Source: Bryobacteraceae bacterium (GTDB lineage: Bacteria; Acidobacteriota; Terriglobia; Bryobacterales; Bryobacteraceae). Taken from it: a stretch of 7,840 bases of DNA. Below are positions 1 through 5,888 of this stretch, piece after piece. The stretch lies in contig JASHQT010000576.1 in the NCBI GenBank assembly GCA_030039005.1, forward strand, positions 1-7,840, in the 5' to 3' direction. Both the position numbers and the translations under genes were made by a program. The stretch's first letter is position 1; every line of letters begins with the position of its first letter. The notes under the pieces are model-generated. The model ran no database searches and was not told the DNA's origin. It saw nothing but the letters and a program-made list of their open reading frames with translations.

Positions 1-7
1 CCCGGCG

Positions 8-277
8 TTATGTAGTTCTTGCCTGGCGTCGCGGGCTCCTCCGCTTGTGGTTTTCTCGTAATCCCTTTCCGCATCTCGTGGTCCTTCCATCATCTGCGGC
101 CCTAACTGATTTTTTCACGTCTTCCAGTCTGTTAGCGATCCTATCCATCATCTCGGACACGTACCGGCGCAGACATGGTGAGCGCGGAAAGGCTGATGTC
201 GCGCTCTCTGGAAACTTCTCCCGCGTGAATGACTTGTGAAGACGGCAATATACAGACTCCCGTAATGTCGCCTCCAC
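8..277 (-). CDS. weak hypothetical protein candidate, 89 aa
   Basis: This is an open frame of 89 codons starting with GTG (277-275) and ending in TAA. I do not recognise it. The C-terminal half is charged, with helix-like residues (RYVSEMMDRIANRLEDVKKS) followed by an Arg/Lys-rich tail, while the N-terminal half looks less protein-like. Ribosome binding support is poor, with only a GGAAA a few bases upstream. A rival minus-strand frame runs from ATG at 302 to TAG at 141 (53 aa). It overlaps by TGATG the stop of a third open frame that ends with residues VSVLIWPETAA. At most one of these is likely real, and gene fragments are equally possible. Confidence 0.28.
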   Translation of the reverse strand: MEATLRESVYCRLHKSFTREKFPESATSAFPRSPCLRRYVSEMMDRIANRLEDVKKSVRAADDGRTTRCGKGLRENHKRRSPRRQARTT

Positions 278-420
278 GGAAGTTTCCGATAATGCGCGAC
301 ATCAGGCGGCAGTCTCGGGCCAGATCAACACCGAGACCGAACTGCTACCCTTACGCACCTCCATGTCCGCTAGCGCGTTAACCAAGGTGTGTGGATACTT
401 GTAGAATCGTCAATTCAACA
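278..420. other. no confident gene downstream of the sigma factor
   Basis: This stretch follows the stop of the ECF sigma gene. In acidobacteria such sigma genes are often followed by a Ser/Thr protein kinase gene, but no kinase start is visible here. The minus strand carries a short open frame, from a TGA near 410 to the TGA at 301-303, with residues such as YPHTLVNALADMEVRKG, but it has no start codon that would make it a whole gene. I see no clear terminator. Confidence 0.4.
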
Positions 421-1035
421 CTACGATCTGGATGATTTGGAGCTACGCATCTCACCGAAAACTGACTCTTTTTGCGGGCTCATCTCCCGTTTAGGCCAGA
501 TCCGGCTGAATTCCCAGTCGCGCGCCACAGTCCACGGGGAAATCTTCCTGACTTCGGCGATTTCGTCCACGCTCAAACCCCCGAAATAGCGCAACTCGAC
601 TGCCCTCGCCTGACGGGGCGCGATTTTCGCGAACTCCTCCAGCGTCTCGTGTAGCGCGAGGATGGATCGATCGCGTTCCGGCGCTATCACAGCCACATCA
701 TCCACATTCACCTTGATCGCACGCGATCCGCGTTTTCGCGCGCCTCGCGCACGCGCGGAATCCACCAGAATGCGTCGCATGACCTGCGCCGATAGGGCGA
801 AGAACTGAGCACGATCCCGCCAGCCCGCATTCTGGACGTCCGCCAGATGAAGCCAAGCTTCATGGACTAGGGCCGTGGTCTGCAGGGTGTTCCCCGGCCG
901 CTGATTCTGCATGTAACGGCGGGCCATGCGCTGCAAATTGTCATAAACGATCGACCAAAGGCGGTCAAAGGCCGCCTGGTCGCCATTGCTCCAAGCCCGC
1001 AGCAAAGCCGTGATTTCCGCCGATCCGGGCGTCAT
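421..1035 (-). CDS. ECF-type RNA polymerase sigma factor, 204 aa
   Basis: This is an alternative sigma factor that would direct RNA polymerase to a dedicated promoter set. The protein opens MTPGSAEITALLRAWSNGD, matching the large acidobacterial/planctomycete ECF group often annotated as sigma-70-like ECF. Region 2 spans about residues 8-95, including AAFDRLWSIVYDNLQRMARRY and QTTALVHEAWLHL. Region 4 spans about 125-185, with the VELRYFGGLSVDEIAEVRKIS helix-turn-helix and the family ending RDWxFxxxWxKREM. The start at 1035 was chosen because it matches the family N-terminus. The frame is open further upstream (ATG at 1119 and beyond), but that part lies in debris from the adjacent helicase. 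No strong Shine-Dalgarno precedes 1035. The last 15 residues (Ser/Lys-rich) are not conserved in the family as I know it. The usual partner kinase is absent, so target and signal are unknown. Confidence 0.9.
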   Translation of the reverse strand: MTPGSAEITALLRAWSNGDQAAFDRLWSIVYDNLQRMARRYMQNQRPGNTLQTTALVHEAWLHLADVQNAGWRDRAQFFALSAQVMRRILVDSARARGARKRGSRAIKVNVDDVAVIAPERDRSILALHETLEEFAKIAPRQARAVELRYFGGLSVDEIAEVRKISPWTVARDWEFSRIWPKREMSPQKESVFGEMRSSKSSRS

Positions 1036-1153
1036 TTGGCGTGTTGCGAACAAAAATAACACGGCGTGGCAGTCTTCGCGCGTGACTTCCGTCTGCCCGG
1101 GCGGAGGTTCGAAGGCCATGAGGATTCCGGGCGTAATCACGATAGCCGTGGTT

Positions 1154-2156
1154 TCAGCGGCCCTGGCTTGCGCGGGCGAGCCTGTCGGGCCCGCGGCACA
1201 TAGAGTCGCGGTTTGCAGTGTAGTGAATGACGAAGCCAAGGTCGGGCTTGTCGAAGCCCATCCCCAGAGCGACAGTCGCCACCAGGACTTTGATCTGATT
1301 CTTGAGGAGTCGGTTCTCCAGACCTTCCCGCTCGTTTGTGTCCATGGCGCCGTGATAGGGCTCCGCATCAATTCCCTGAGATTGAAGCCAGTGCGCTAAA
1401 CGTTTCGAGTCCGGGACAGTCAGCGTGTAGATAATTCCGCTTCCAGGCAATTGAGGAAGAATGCCGGCAAACCATACGTTCCACTTGGGAACGCAAGTTG
1501 ATGTTCTGGAGACTGAGGCTCGCTCGTGTTAAAGGGCCACGCTGGACTTCGAGATTCGGACCGAGCTGTTCGACGATATCCCCTACGACCCGATCATTGC
1601 CCGTCGCGGTCGTAGCAAGAACCGGGATGGTCCGCGGAAGCGCCCTCAATATCCTGACGATTCTCCGGTAATTTGGTCGAAAGTCGTGGCCCCAGTCGGA
1701 AATGCAGTGAGCCTCATCGACAACGAAGAGACTGACCCTATTGGCGATGGGCAGAAGGCATCGAGTCACAAACTCGCCATTAGCGAGTCGCTCCGGTGAA
1801 ATCAAGAGCACGTCGATTTCATTCCGGTGCAAGGCGGCTTCAATTCGCCGCCATTCTGTCTCATTCGTCGAATTAATGGTTTCCGCCCTAACTCCGATCC
1901 TTCCGGCCGCCGCAATCTGGTTTCGCATCAGTGACAGGAGCGGCGAGATCAATATTGTGCAGCCTGCTCCCTTATCGCGACGAAATCTCGTGGCGAGAAA
2001 ATACACTAGGCTCTTGCCCCATCCCGTCCGCTGGACCACAAGGAGCCGTGCCTCGCGCTCAACCAGAGCGGAGATTGCCTGCCACTGTCCGTCGCGGAAG
2101 GTCGCAGTATTGTCGGCAATTGCCTGCCGAAGAAGTTGGAGCGCTTTTGCCTGCAT
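1154..2156 (-). pseudogene. RecQ-family ATP-dependent DNA helicase, frameshifted and 3'-truncated
   Basis: This is the remnant of a superfamily 2 3'-5' DNA helicase of RecQ type. From ATG at 2156 the first frame shows motif 0 (FRDGQWQAI, residues 20-28), Walker A (RTGWGKS, about 43-49), Walker B DEAHCISDWGHDFRP (147-161) and motif III ATTAT (181-185). At about 1472, after residues VERMV, the homologous frame shifts by one base. It continues with AGILPQLPGSGIIYTLT and the second RecA-like domain up to motif V (VLVATVALGMGFDKPDLG). Homology stops near 1220, right after VIHY. The expected motif VI (QxxGRxGR), the RecQ C-terminal region and about half of the usual length are missing, and the frame runs into unrelated codons to 1154. 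The join lies about 185 bases upstream of the ECF sigma start. With motif VI absent, the product cannot be an active helicase even if the frameshift were a sequencing error. The frame is also open 5' of 2156 to 2270, but that extension is not helicase-like. Confidence 0.88.
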
Positions 2157-2288
2157 AAGCTGTCGCCGCCCATGGTAGAGGCATCGCTGATCGAAAAGAT
2201 CATTGTAGTTCCGAGCGGGTACCCTGCGTTGCGAGGAAGGAGGGGCAGGTGCAGATTCCGGCGGCAGCAACGCAGAGTACCTTCATGA

Positions 2289-2474
2289 GATCAACGCAGT
2301 GATCGTCTCAGGGAGGCGTTTGATTGGAATTGCCAGCAACACATCACACGGCGGTTTACTGAGGAGCAGATACGGAATGTGCTGGCGCCATTTGAGAAAC
2401 GGATGCAAGAGCTGATGATGGAAAATGAGCGGCTTCGCGTAGAACTCGCAGTACGAGAACTGAAACAAACCTAG
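2289..2474 (+). pseudogene. 3' fragment of an unknown coiled-coil gene
   Basis: An open frame of 61 codons runs from just after an in-frame TGA (2286-2288) to TAG (2472-2474). It has no usable start codon near its beginning. The reading is strongly protein-like: RRFTEEQIRNVLAPFEKRM is followed by a Leu/Glu/Arg-rich heptad region (QELMMENERLRVELAVRELK), which should form a coiled coil, and it ends cleanly. I take it as the C-terminus of a gene whose 5' part was lost at the join near 2265-2290. The minus-strand frame across the same bases (2283-2564) reads as a shadow. I do not recognise the family. Confidence 0.5.
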
Positions 2475-2605
2475 CAGGAATCGTCGCCATCCCCGACGCT
2501 GTGAGTCCTTCGGCCATCCGGGCTGGATCAACTCGCGAGCCGTGCGCCCGGTAGAGATGAGCATGTTGTCACGATGCGCTGAATCGAGGCGTCCACCGTA
2601 GGCCG

Positions 2606-2622
2606 CTCAAGTCCAACTTGAG
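2606..2622. repeat. perfect palindrome, 7-bp arms and 3-base centre
   Basis: CTCAAGT-CCA-ACTTGAG overlaps the stop codon of the 55-aa gene. It could fold as a short hairpin at the 3' end of that mRNA, but no T-run follows on either strand, so an intrinsic terminator is not supported. It could equally be an operator-like site. The arms resemble those of HspR operators but in the wrong arrangement. Confidence 0.5.
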
Positions 2623-2774
2623 GCCGAGGCCTGGCCGAAGACACACTCCATTATGTGAGCAGCAGGCGGCTCCTGCCCGGCACAGTCTAAGCACACCGGC
2701 TGTCCATTAAGGCGGACCACCGTTTGTTCAGAACAGCCGACGCATTTTGCTGGGAGCCCAAGGGAAGATTTCAT
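2607..2774 (-). CDS. 55-aa protein with a double CxxC (putative zinc ribbon)
   Basis: This small gene has an unusually good ribosome binding site: AGGAGG seven bases upstream of ATG at 2774. The protein begins MKSSLGLPAKCVGC and carries two CxxC pairs, C11/C14 and C28/C31 (VCLDC), 13 residues apart. This spacing is typical of a small zinc ribbon or treble-clef knuckle. An additional Cys44 follows, then a Ser-rich end. Zinc binding is inferred from the spacing only. The gene is transcribed away from the exported-protein gene at 3078, across a 303-base shared upstream region. No family name can be given. Possible roles include a small nucleic-acid- or protein-binding adaptor. The longer minus frame that overlaps its start (2771-3175) has no comparable support. 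Confidence 0.72.
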   Translation of the reverse strand: MKSSLGLPAKCVGCSEQTVVRLNGQPVCLDCAGQEPPAAHIMECVFGQASASSWT

Positions 2775-3077
2775 ACCGCTACCTCCTCACCCCGATTGTG
2801 ACGTTGAATTGTGCCCGCGACCATGGTCCTATCGGTCTGGAATGCGGGGCTAGCCGGTACTGACGTTAAGGTTTTTTGCGGAAGGAGTTCCGAGCGTTCG
2901 ATGTTAGTATGACCGCCGCCACCTGCGGGACATCGTGGTATTGGTAAACTGTCGTGGGCTTTCTCCGCAATGGCGGGAGCCCTGGCTGATGCTGCATTGA
3001 GGCGCGTGTTCACCATGTGGACAGGCGTTAAATGATCTTTTTGAGGACCTAAGGGCAAAGTTTGAGGAGAGAACACT
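2775..3077. other. divergent intergenic region with imperfect hairpins
   Basis: This 303-base region separates the divergent genes at 2774 and 3078 and should hold both promoters. Visible structure is modest. There is an imperfect stem-loop at 2956-2982 (GGGCT and CCGC pair with GCGG and AGCCC, with an AATG loop) and a small inverted repeat CGGAA/TTCCG at 2879-2892. I see no tRNA or convincing coding frame. The minus-strand frame through it lacks protein-like character. Confidence 0.5.
3009..3036 (+). promoter_or_regulatory. candidate sigma-70-like promoter for the exported protein
   Basis: TTCACC (3009-3014) and AATGAT (3031-3036) lie 16 bases apart. Each matches four of six consensus bases. 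A start about 7 bases downstream would give a leader of roughly 35 bases with the GAGGAG ribosome site before ATG 3078. The match is weak and easily obtained by chance. Confidence 0.22.
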
Positions 3078-3512
3078 ATGACATTCTGGAAGTCAATTGT
3101 TTTGTCTACCATCGTATTCGCGGCGTTGAGTTTTGTCAGGCCAGCACATTCACAAGTCTCGATAGGTGTGAACATCGGGCCTGCGCCCGTCTGTCCATAT
3201 GGATATTTCGATTACGCGCCGTATAACTGTGCTCCGTATGGGTACTACGGGCCGGATTGGTTTGTTGATGGCGTATTTATAGGCGTAGGACCGTGGTTCC
3301 ACGGCCCTGCGGGTTTTCATGGCCACGTGGATAACCGCTTCGATCCGCATCATGGATACAAAGGCCCGCTACCCTCGCGTGGTGCGGAGGCATTCAATCA
3401 TTTCCAAGCGAATGAGGCTCGTGACGGTCGCGGTCATGTGGTCAAAGCACCAAGCCACTCTGGTGCCGGAGAACACGCGCTGCCTGGGTACCGCGGTGGT
3501 GGACGCCGCTAG
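3078..3512 (+). CDS. small exported Tyr/Gly/His-rich protein, 144 aa
   Basis: The start ATG at 3078 follows GAGGAG at a good distance. The protein has a standard Sec signal peptide: MTFWK, a hydrophobic core (SIVLSTIVFAALSFV) and probable cleavage after PAHS near residue 25. The mature part starts with VSIGVNIGPAPVCPYGYFDY, then aromatic- and Gly/Pro-rich sequence holding two cysteines (39 and 51) that could form one disulphide. It continues with PWFHGPAGFHGH and a His/Gly/Arg-rich tail. Similar short exported proteins of this style are common in acidobacteria, as recalled and not searched, and they have no assigned function. The His-rich segment might bind metal, but this is speculative. The gene is followed by a strong hairpin 31 bases after the stop and appears to be monocistronic. 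Confidence 0.85.
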   Translation: MTFWKSIVLSTIVFAALSFVRPAHSQVSIGVNIGPAPVCPYGYFDYAPYNCAPYGYYGPDWFVDGVFIGVGPWFHGPAGFHGHVDNRFDPHHGYKGPLPSRGAEAFNHFQANEARDGRGHVVKAPSHSGAGEHALPGYRGGGRR

Positions 3513-3543
3513 AAAGGACGGCGAAGTCCCCGCCAAGAGGAAA

Positions 3544-3576
3544 GGCCACGCCGGGCTGGATCACATCCGCGTGGCC
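3544..3576. terminator. nested hairpin between convergent genes
   Basis: GGCCACGC (3544-3551) pairs perfectly with GCGTGGCC (3569-3576). Inside, GGAT (3558-3561) pairs with ATCC (3565-3568) around a CAC loop, leaving only CGGGCT unpaired on one side. It sits 31 bases after the exported-protein stop and 21 bases beyond the stop of the minus-strand 82-aa gene. That is where a bidirectional terminator would be expected. There is no T-run on either strand, so termination would be non-canonical, or the hairpin would protect mRNA 3' ends. Confidence 0.55.
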
Positions 3577-3597
3577 CCAGTATCAGGCTGTCGAATA

Positions 3598-3846
3598 TTA
3601 CTCAACCTTCTGGCGGTGCACCGTCTCGGCCTGGCTCCCGCCGGTCCAATCGAACGCCTTGCACGATTGCACTGTTTCCTGAATCAGCCGTGCCGACGGC
3701 AACCCCAGCACATACCGGCACGCGGTGTGGGTCGCCTTGTAGAACGTCTCCCGCTCGTTCGTACGCTTCGAGTGCACTGAAATCGACAGGAGCGAATTGT
3801 TCGGCGGGGCGGCAGGTTCACTATAGCAGCGGCAACCTGCACTCAC
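3598..3846 (-). CDS. hypothetical protein, 82 aa, third gene of the Clp-N/DUF4242 operon
   Basis: The GTG start (3846-3844) overlaps the TGA of the DUF4242 gene as GTGA, a classic four-base overlap that implies translational coupling. No separate Shine-Dalgarno is evident, which fits coupling. I do not recognise the protein. Its first 25 residues are Ser/Pro/Cys-rich. From residue 27 it becomes more globular (KRTNERETFYKATHTACRY, then LPSARLIQETVQSCKAFDW), with four cysteines in total and a polar end. A real small helical protein is plausible. The alternative is a chance frame downstream of a two-gene operon, because the opposite strand is also open here. It ends just before the shared hairpin at 3544-3576. 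Confidence 0.5.
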   Translation of the reverse strand: MSAGCRCYSEPAAPPNNSLLSISVHSKRTNERETFYKATHTACRYVLGLPSARLIQETVQSCKAFDWTGGSQAETVHRQKVE

Positions 3847-4115
3847 ACCATTTCAGGCGTCATCTCTATCACTTCCACAATCTGCGTGAAAGGGATGTGA
3901 GCGCGCTGATTGGCTTCCTCGACCGCAGCCTTCGACTGAGCTTCGAAATAGCAGTGTGTCTGCGCGGTTTCCGGCAAGTAAAAGCTGCGAATCCAGCGAA
4001 CTGGCTGCCCTTCGTTCGTCATTTCGGCGCAGCACGATTTTGCCCGGATTCCAGCGCTCTGGAGAACTTGCGGCGTCACTCCCGGCAGATCACGTTTCAC
4101 GACAAAGAACGACAT
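3843..4115 (-). CDS. DUF4242 family protein (SCO4226-like), 90 aa
   Basis: This is a short protein of the DUF4242 family. The characterised relative SCO4226 of Streptomyces is a nickel-binding ferredoxin-fold protein, but the function of most members is unknown. Visible family features are the N-terminal strand FFVVKRDLPG, the central VRWIRSFYL strand, the HCYFEA strand holding a conserved-looking Cys55, and the helix SKAAVEEANQRAHIP followed by QIVEV. The length is normal for the family. ATG at 4115 overlaps the TAA of the upstream Clp-N/HTH gene as TAATG, and AAGGAGG stands seven bases upstream, inside that gene's 3' end. Translation is therefore both coupled and independently strong. Metal binding in this copy is inferred from the family only. 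Confidence 0.82.
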   Translation of the reverse strand: MSFFVVKRDLPGVTPQVLQSAGIRAKSCCAEMTNEGQPVRWIRSFYLPETAQTHCYFEAQSKAAVEEANQRAHIPFTQIVEVIEMTPEMV

Positions 4116-4759
4116 TAGCTTTCCTCCTTCTTTTCCACCTCTAACGGCTCTAAGACTTTTCCCAAGTCAGCGCGGAGGATGCGGATGGCCCGCTCGCCCG
4201 CTACCCGAAACGCTGGCAATCGTCCAGTGCGGATGTACGCCCGCATCGTCTGCACGTGGATACTGAGTGTCTGAGCGGCCTCTTCCGGCGTCAGGTATTC
4301 CCGCGATTTCGTTTTTTCAACTGTGACACCCTCCGGCTTGGAACCGTTGGTCCGCTCGGAATCCAGCTCGGCGACAGCGGCGCGCCACGATGCGCTCGTG
4401 ATTCCGTGCACACGCTTAAGTTCACCCATCAACCCAGTCTCTTCGTTGGCGAATGCTGCCAGGAGATGATTCACGCTTATTCCGCTCTCTCCGACCGATT
4501 TTGCGATTTGCGCGGCGCAATCAAACAGGTCTACGGCTTTCTGCGAGTAGGCCACCTTGGGGCGCGGGCCATCGGGTTGGCGGAGCCAGTCTACGCCGAG
4601 CGATTCTAAGTCCAGGCGCCACGGACCCACGGTTGCGATACCGAATCGCGAGATTGCCCTCAGGCACCCAAGCAGAATGTGGTCTGGTCCAACTTCAGCA
4701 TCTCCTCGACTCTTGGCTGCGAAAATCGCGAAGGAAGAGGCGACATCTGTGAGATTCAT
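4115..4759 (-). CDS. Clp-N domain / helix-turn-helix fusion regulator, 214 aa
   Basis: Two recognisable parts are joined in one chain. Residues about 5-125 hold two Clp N-terminal repeats. The first includes VGPDHILLGCLR; the second runs from SQKAVDLFDCAAQIAKSVG through ISVNHLLAAF to GLMGELKRVHGI. This is the substrate/adaptor-docking domain of ClpA/ClpC, here without any AAA+ ATPase. A charged linker (about 128-153) leads to an excisionase/MerR-type helix-turn-helix at 155-205 (YLTPEEAAQTLSIHVQTMRAY, RTGRLPAFRVAGERAIRI). The likely role is a DNA-binding regulator that senses a Clp adaptor, a damaged protein or a ligand through the Clp-N part; this is inference. The start ATG at 4759 has a poor Shine-Dalgarno, but a good promoter lies just upstream (4782-4810). 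It heads an operon with the DUF4242 gene and probably the 82-aa gene. Autoregulation is possible but not shown. Confidence 0.88.
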   Translation of the reverse strand: MNLTDVASSFAIFAAKSRGDAEVGPDHILLGCLRAISRFGIATVGPWRLDLESLGVDWLRQPDGPRPKVAYSQKAVDLFDCAAQIAKSVGESGISVNHLLAAFANEETGLMGELKRVHGITSASWRAAVAELDSERTNGSKPEGVTVEKTKSREYLTPEEAAQTLSIHVQTMRAYIRTGRLPAFRVAGERAIRILRADLGKVLEPLEVEKKEES

Positions 4760-4781
4760 GCGCTACAGAATATCTTGAACA

Positions 4782-4810
4782 ACACTAAACTACCTAAAAG
4801 TAACTGTCAA
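4782..4810 (-). promoter_or_regulatory. sigma-70-like promoter of the Clp-N/HTH operon
   Basis: On the minus strand a perfect TTGACA (4810-4805) is followed after 17 bases by TAGTGT (4787-4782). An alternative -10, TTTAGT, sits two bases closer. The predicted transcript start is about 15-20 bases before ATG 4759, giving a very short leader. This agrees with the lack of a clear Shine-Dalgarno there. The spacer and -10 area is AT-rich compared with its surroundings. Confidence 0.6.
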
Positions 4811-4991
4811 GAACCAAATCTTTGAAGGAACGGCCGAATCCGAGTACCATTTGTAGCTGCCCAGATTATTCGCCCTATCTTCGCCTATACTAGAAGGCAC
4901 TAACATACGTGAAATACCAAGTCAGGCAGGTTACGCTTTCCTTTTCGTGACAGGCTGACTGCTACTTTTGTGCTTGTTCTTTGCGGGCCTA

Positions 4992-5765
4992 CTAATTTGC
5001 AAAGAATCCACCAAAGGTAAATGGCTCCAGTTTGAGATGGGCGCGGTCAACATCCTCTCCAACAATCAGGTCCTCCGTGGAATCCCCTACCACGTGCCTC
5101 ACTTCGTAGATAAATCCAGTCTGATGTGGTGTGGAAAAATTGGCATATTTGTAATCCACGCAGCCAGTGACGACGAATCTATGGGAGTGCGTGAACAATC
5201 TGGCCGCTGGTTCGGTAAGCCCAGGCACAAGAAGCGGCGCGATCTCAGGATGTATGCTCTGGCGGAGTGGTGTAGCCGGATTGTACCCAGGGAACACAAC
5301 TTGATGGCCTTTAAATTCAAGAGATCAGAACACTCTTTTTCTTGTTCCCTAAGCGGTTCCATGGCGTTTCGCCCCATTGCGATTTCAGTGGGAACGGAAG
5401 AGTGAGCCCTCGATCCGATCATTACCTGAACTGCCACAGCTGGCGACCTTCCAGGATTATTCAAGGCGTAAGAAAATTCAAGAAGAGCGTTTCCCGAAGA
5501 ATCGAAGTGAATCCCGCTGGCGATTTCGACCTTAGGGTTGATCCAAGGGCGATCAAGAGCTTCAAAAGATTGTCGGCTGACATCGAGCGCACGTTGGCTT
5601 ACGGCAGCATGGTAAAAAGCAGCAGCGAGAGCCAAAAAGGACCAACAGGCCAGATGTTTCTGGACCTTAAGTCCAGCCCGAGCTACAGCATATTGCCGTA
5701 TTTGAAGGCGATGGGCTTTGCGCTCGGCGGCTTCGCTCTGGCGGGGCTCTTCTGGTGGAAGACAT
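4992..5765 (-). pseudogene. single-pass membrane protein with two frameshifts
   Basis: Joining three frames gives a protein of about 257 aa. ATG at 5765 (ATG TCT) must shift by one base to reach PPEEPRQSEAAERKAHRLQIR, because the coding frame has TGA directly upstream and no ATG or GTG start. Next come a basic helix and a membrane segment (LACWSFLALAAAFYHAA, about 5650-5600). An extracytoplasmic domain follows (SFEALDRPWINPKVEIA, FSYALNNPGRSPAVAVQV), like the beta-sandwich-type exported domains seen behind one N-terminal helix in many hypothetical proteins. Near 5313-5316 a run of TTT, where TTTT would keep the frame, shifts LLN into FKGHQVVFPGYNPATPLRQS. The reading then continues to TAG at 4992. 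Both breaks are single-base and could be sequencing errors or true decay. Function is unknown. It stands alone, between the Clp-N operon promoter and the IS remnant. Confidence 0.68.
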
Positions 5766-5888
5766 CAATAATCCCAGCAGAATGAACGGTGCTATCTGCG
5801 GCTGCGGAATGGTTCTCATGATTTATGGATTTGGTTGCTTTCCGACCTTCTCTGATTCATTACCTTCGTCGGCCATGAGCTTGCGTAG

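Noticed and set aside
2771..3175. Minus-strand frame of 134 codons
   Set aside because: It covers the promoter region and the signal peptide of the exported protein, and its stop falls inside the start of the 55-aa gene. The composition is not protein-like.
3319..3780. Plus-strand frame of 153 codons overlapping the exported protein
   Set aside because: It has no ribosome site, starts inside a real gene and runs through the hairpin and the antisense of the 82-aa gene.
3690..4118. Plus-strand frame of 142 codons opposite the DUF4242 gene
   Set aside because: The minus strand carries a recognisable DUF4242 protein with a good ribosome site, so this is its shadow.
4920..4960. Inverted repeat AGTCAG...CTGACT after the membrane protein gene
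   Set aside because: It has six-base arms with a 29-base loop and no T-run, which is readily expected by chance.
5342..5785. Plus-strand frame of 147 codons
   Set aside because: It is antisense to the membrane protein. The minus strand shows a coherent membrane segment and domain, whereas this frame has no recognisable features.
5823..5876. 17-codon minus-strand frame starting MADEG like the IS passenger protein
   Set aside because: It is too short, lacks a ribosome site, and a five-residue match is not enough evidence of a duplicated start.
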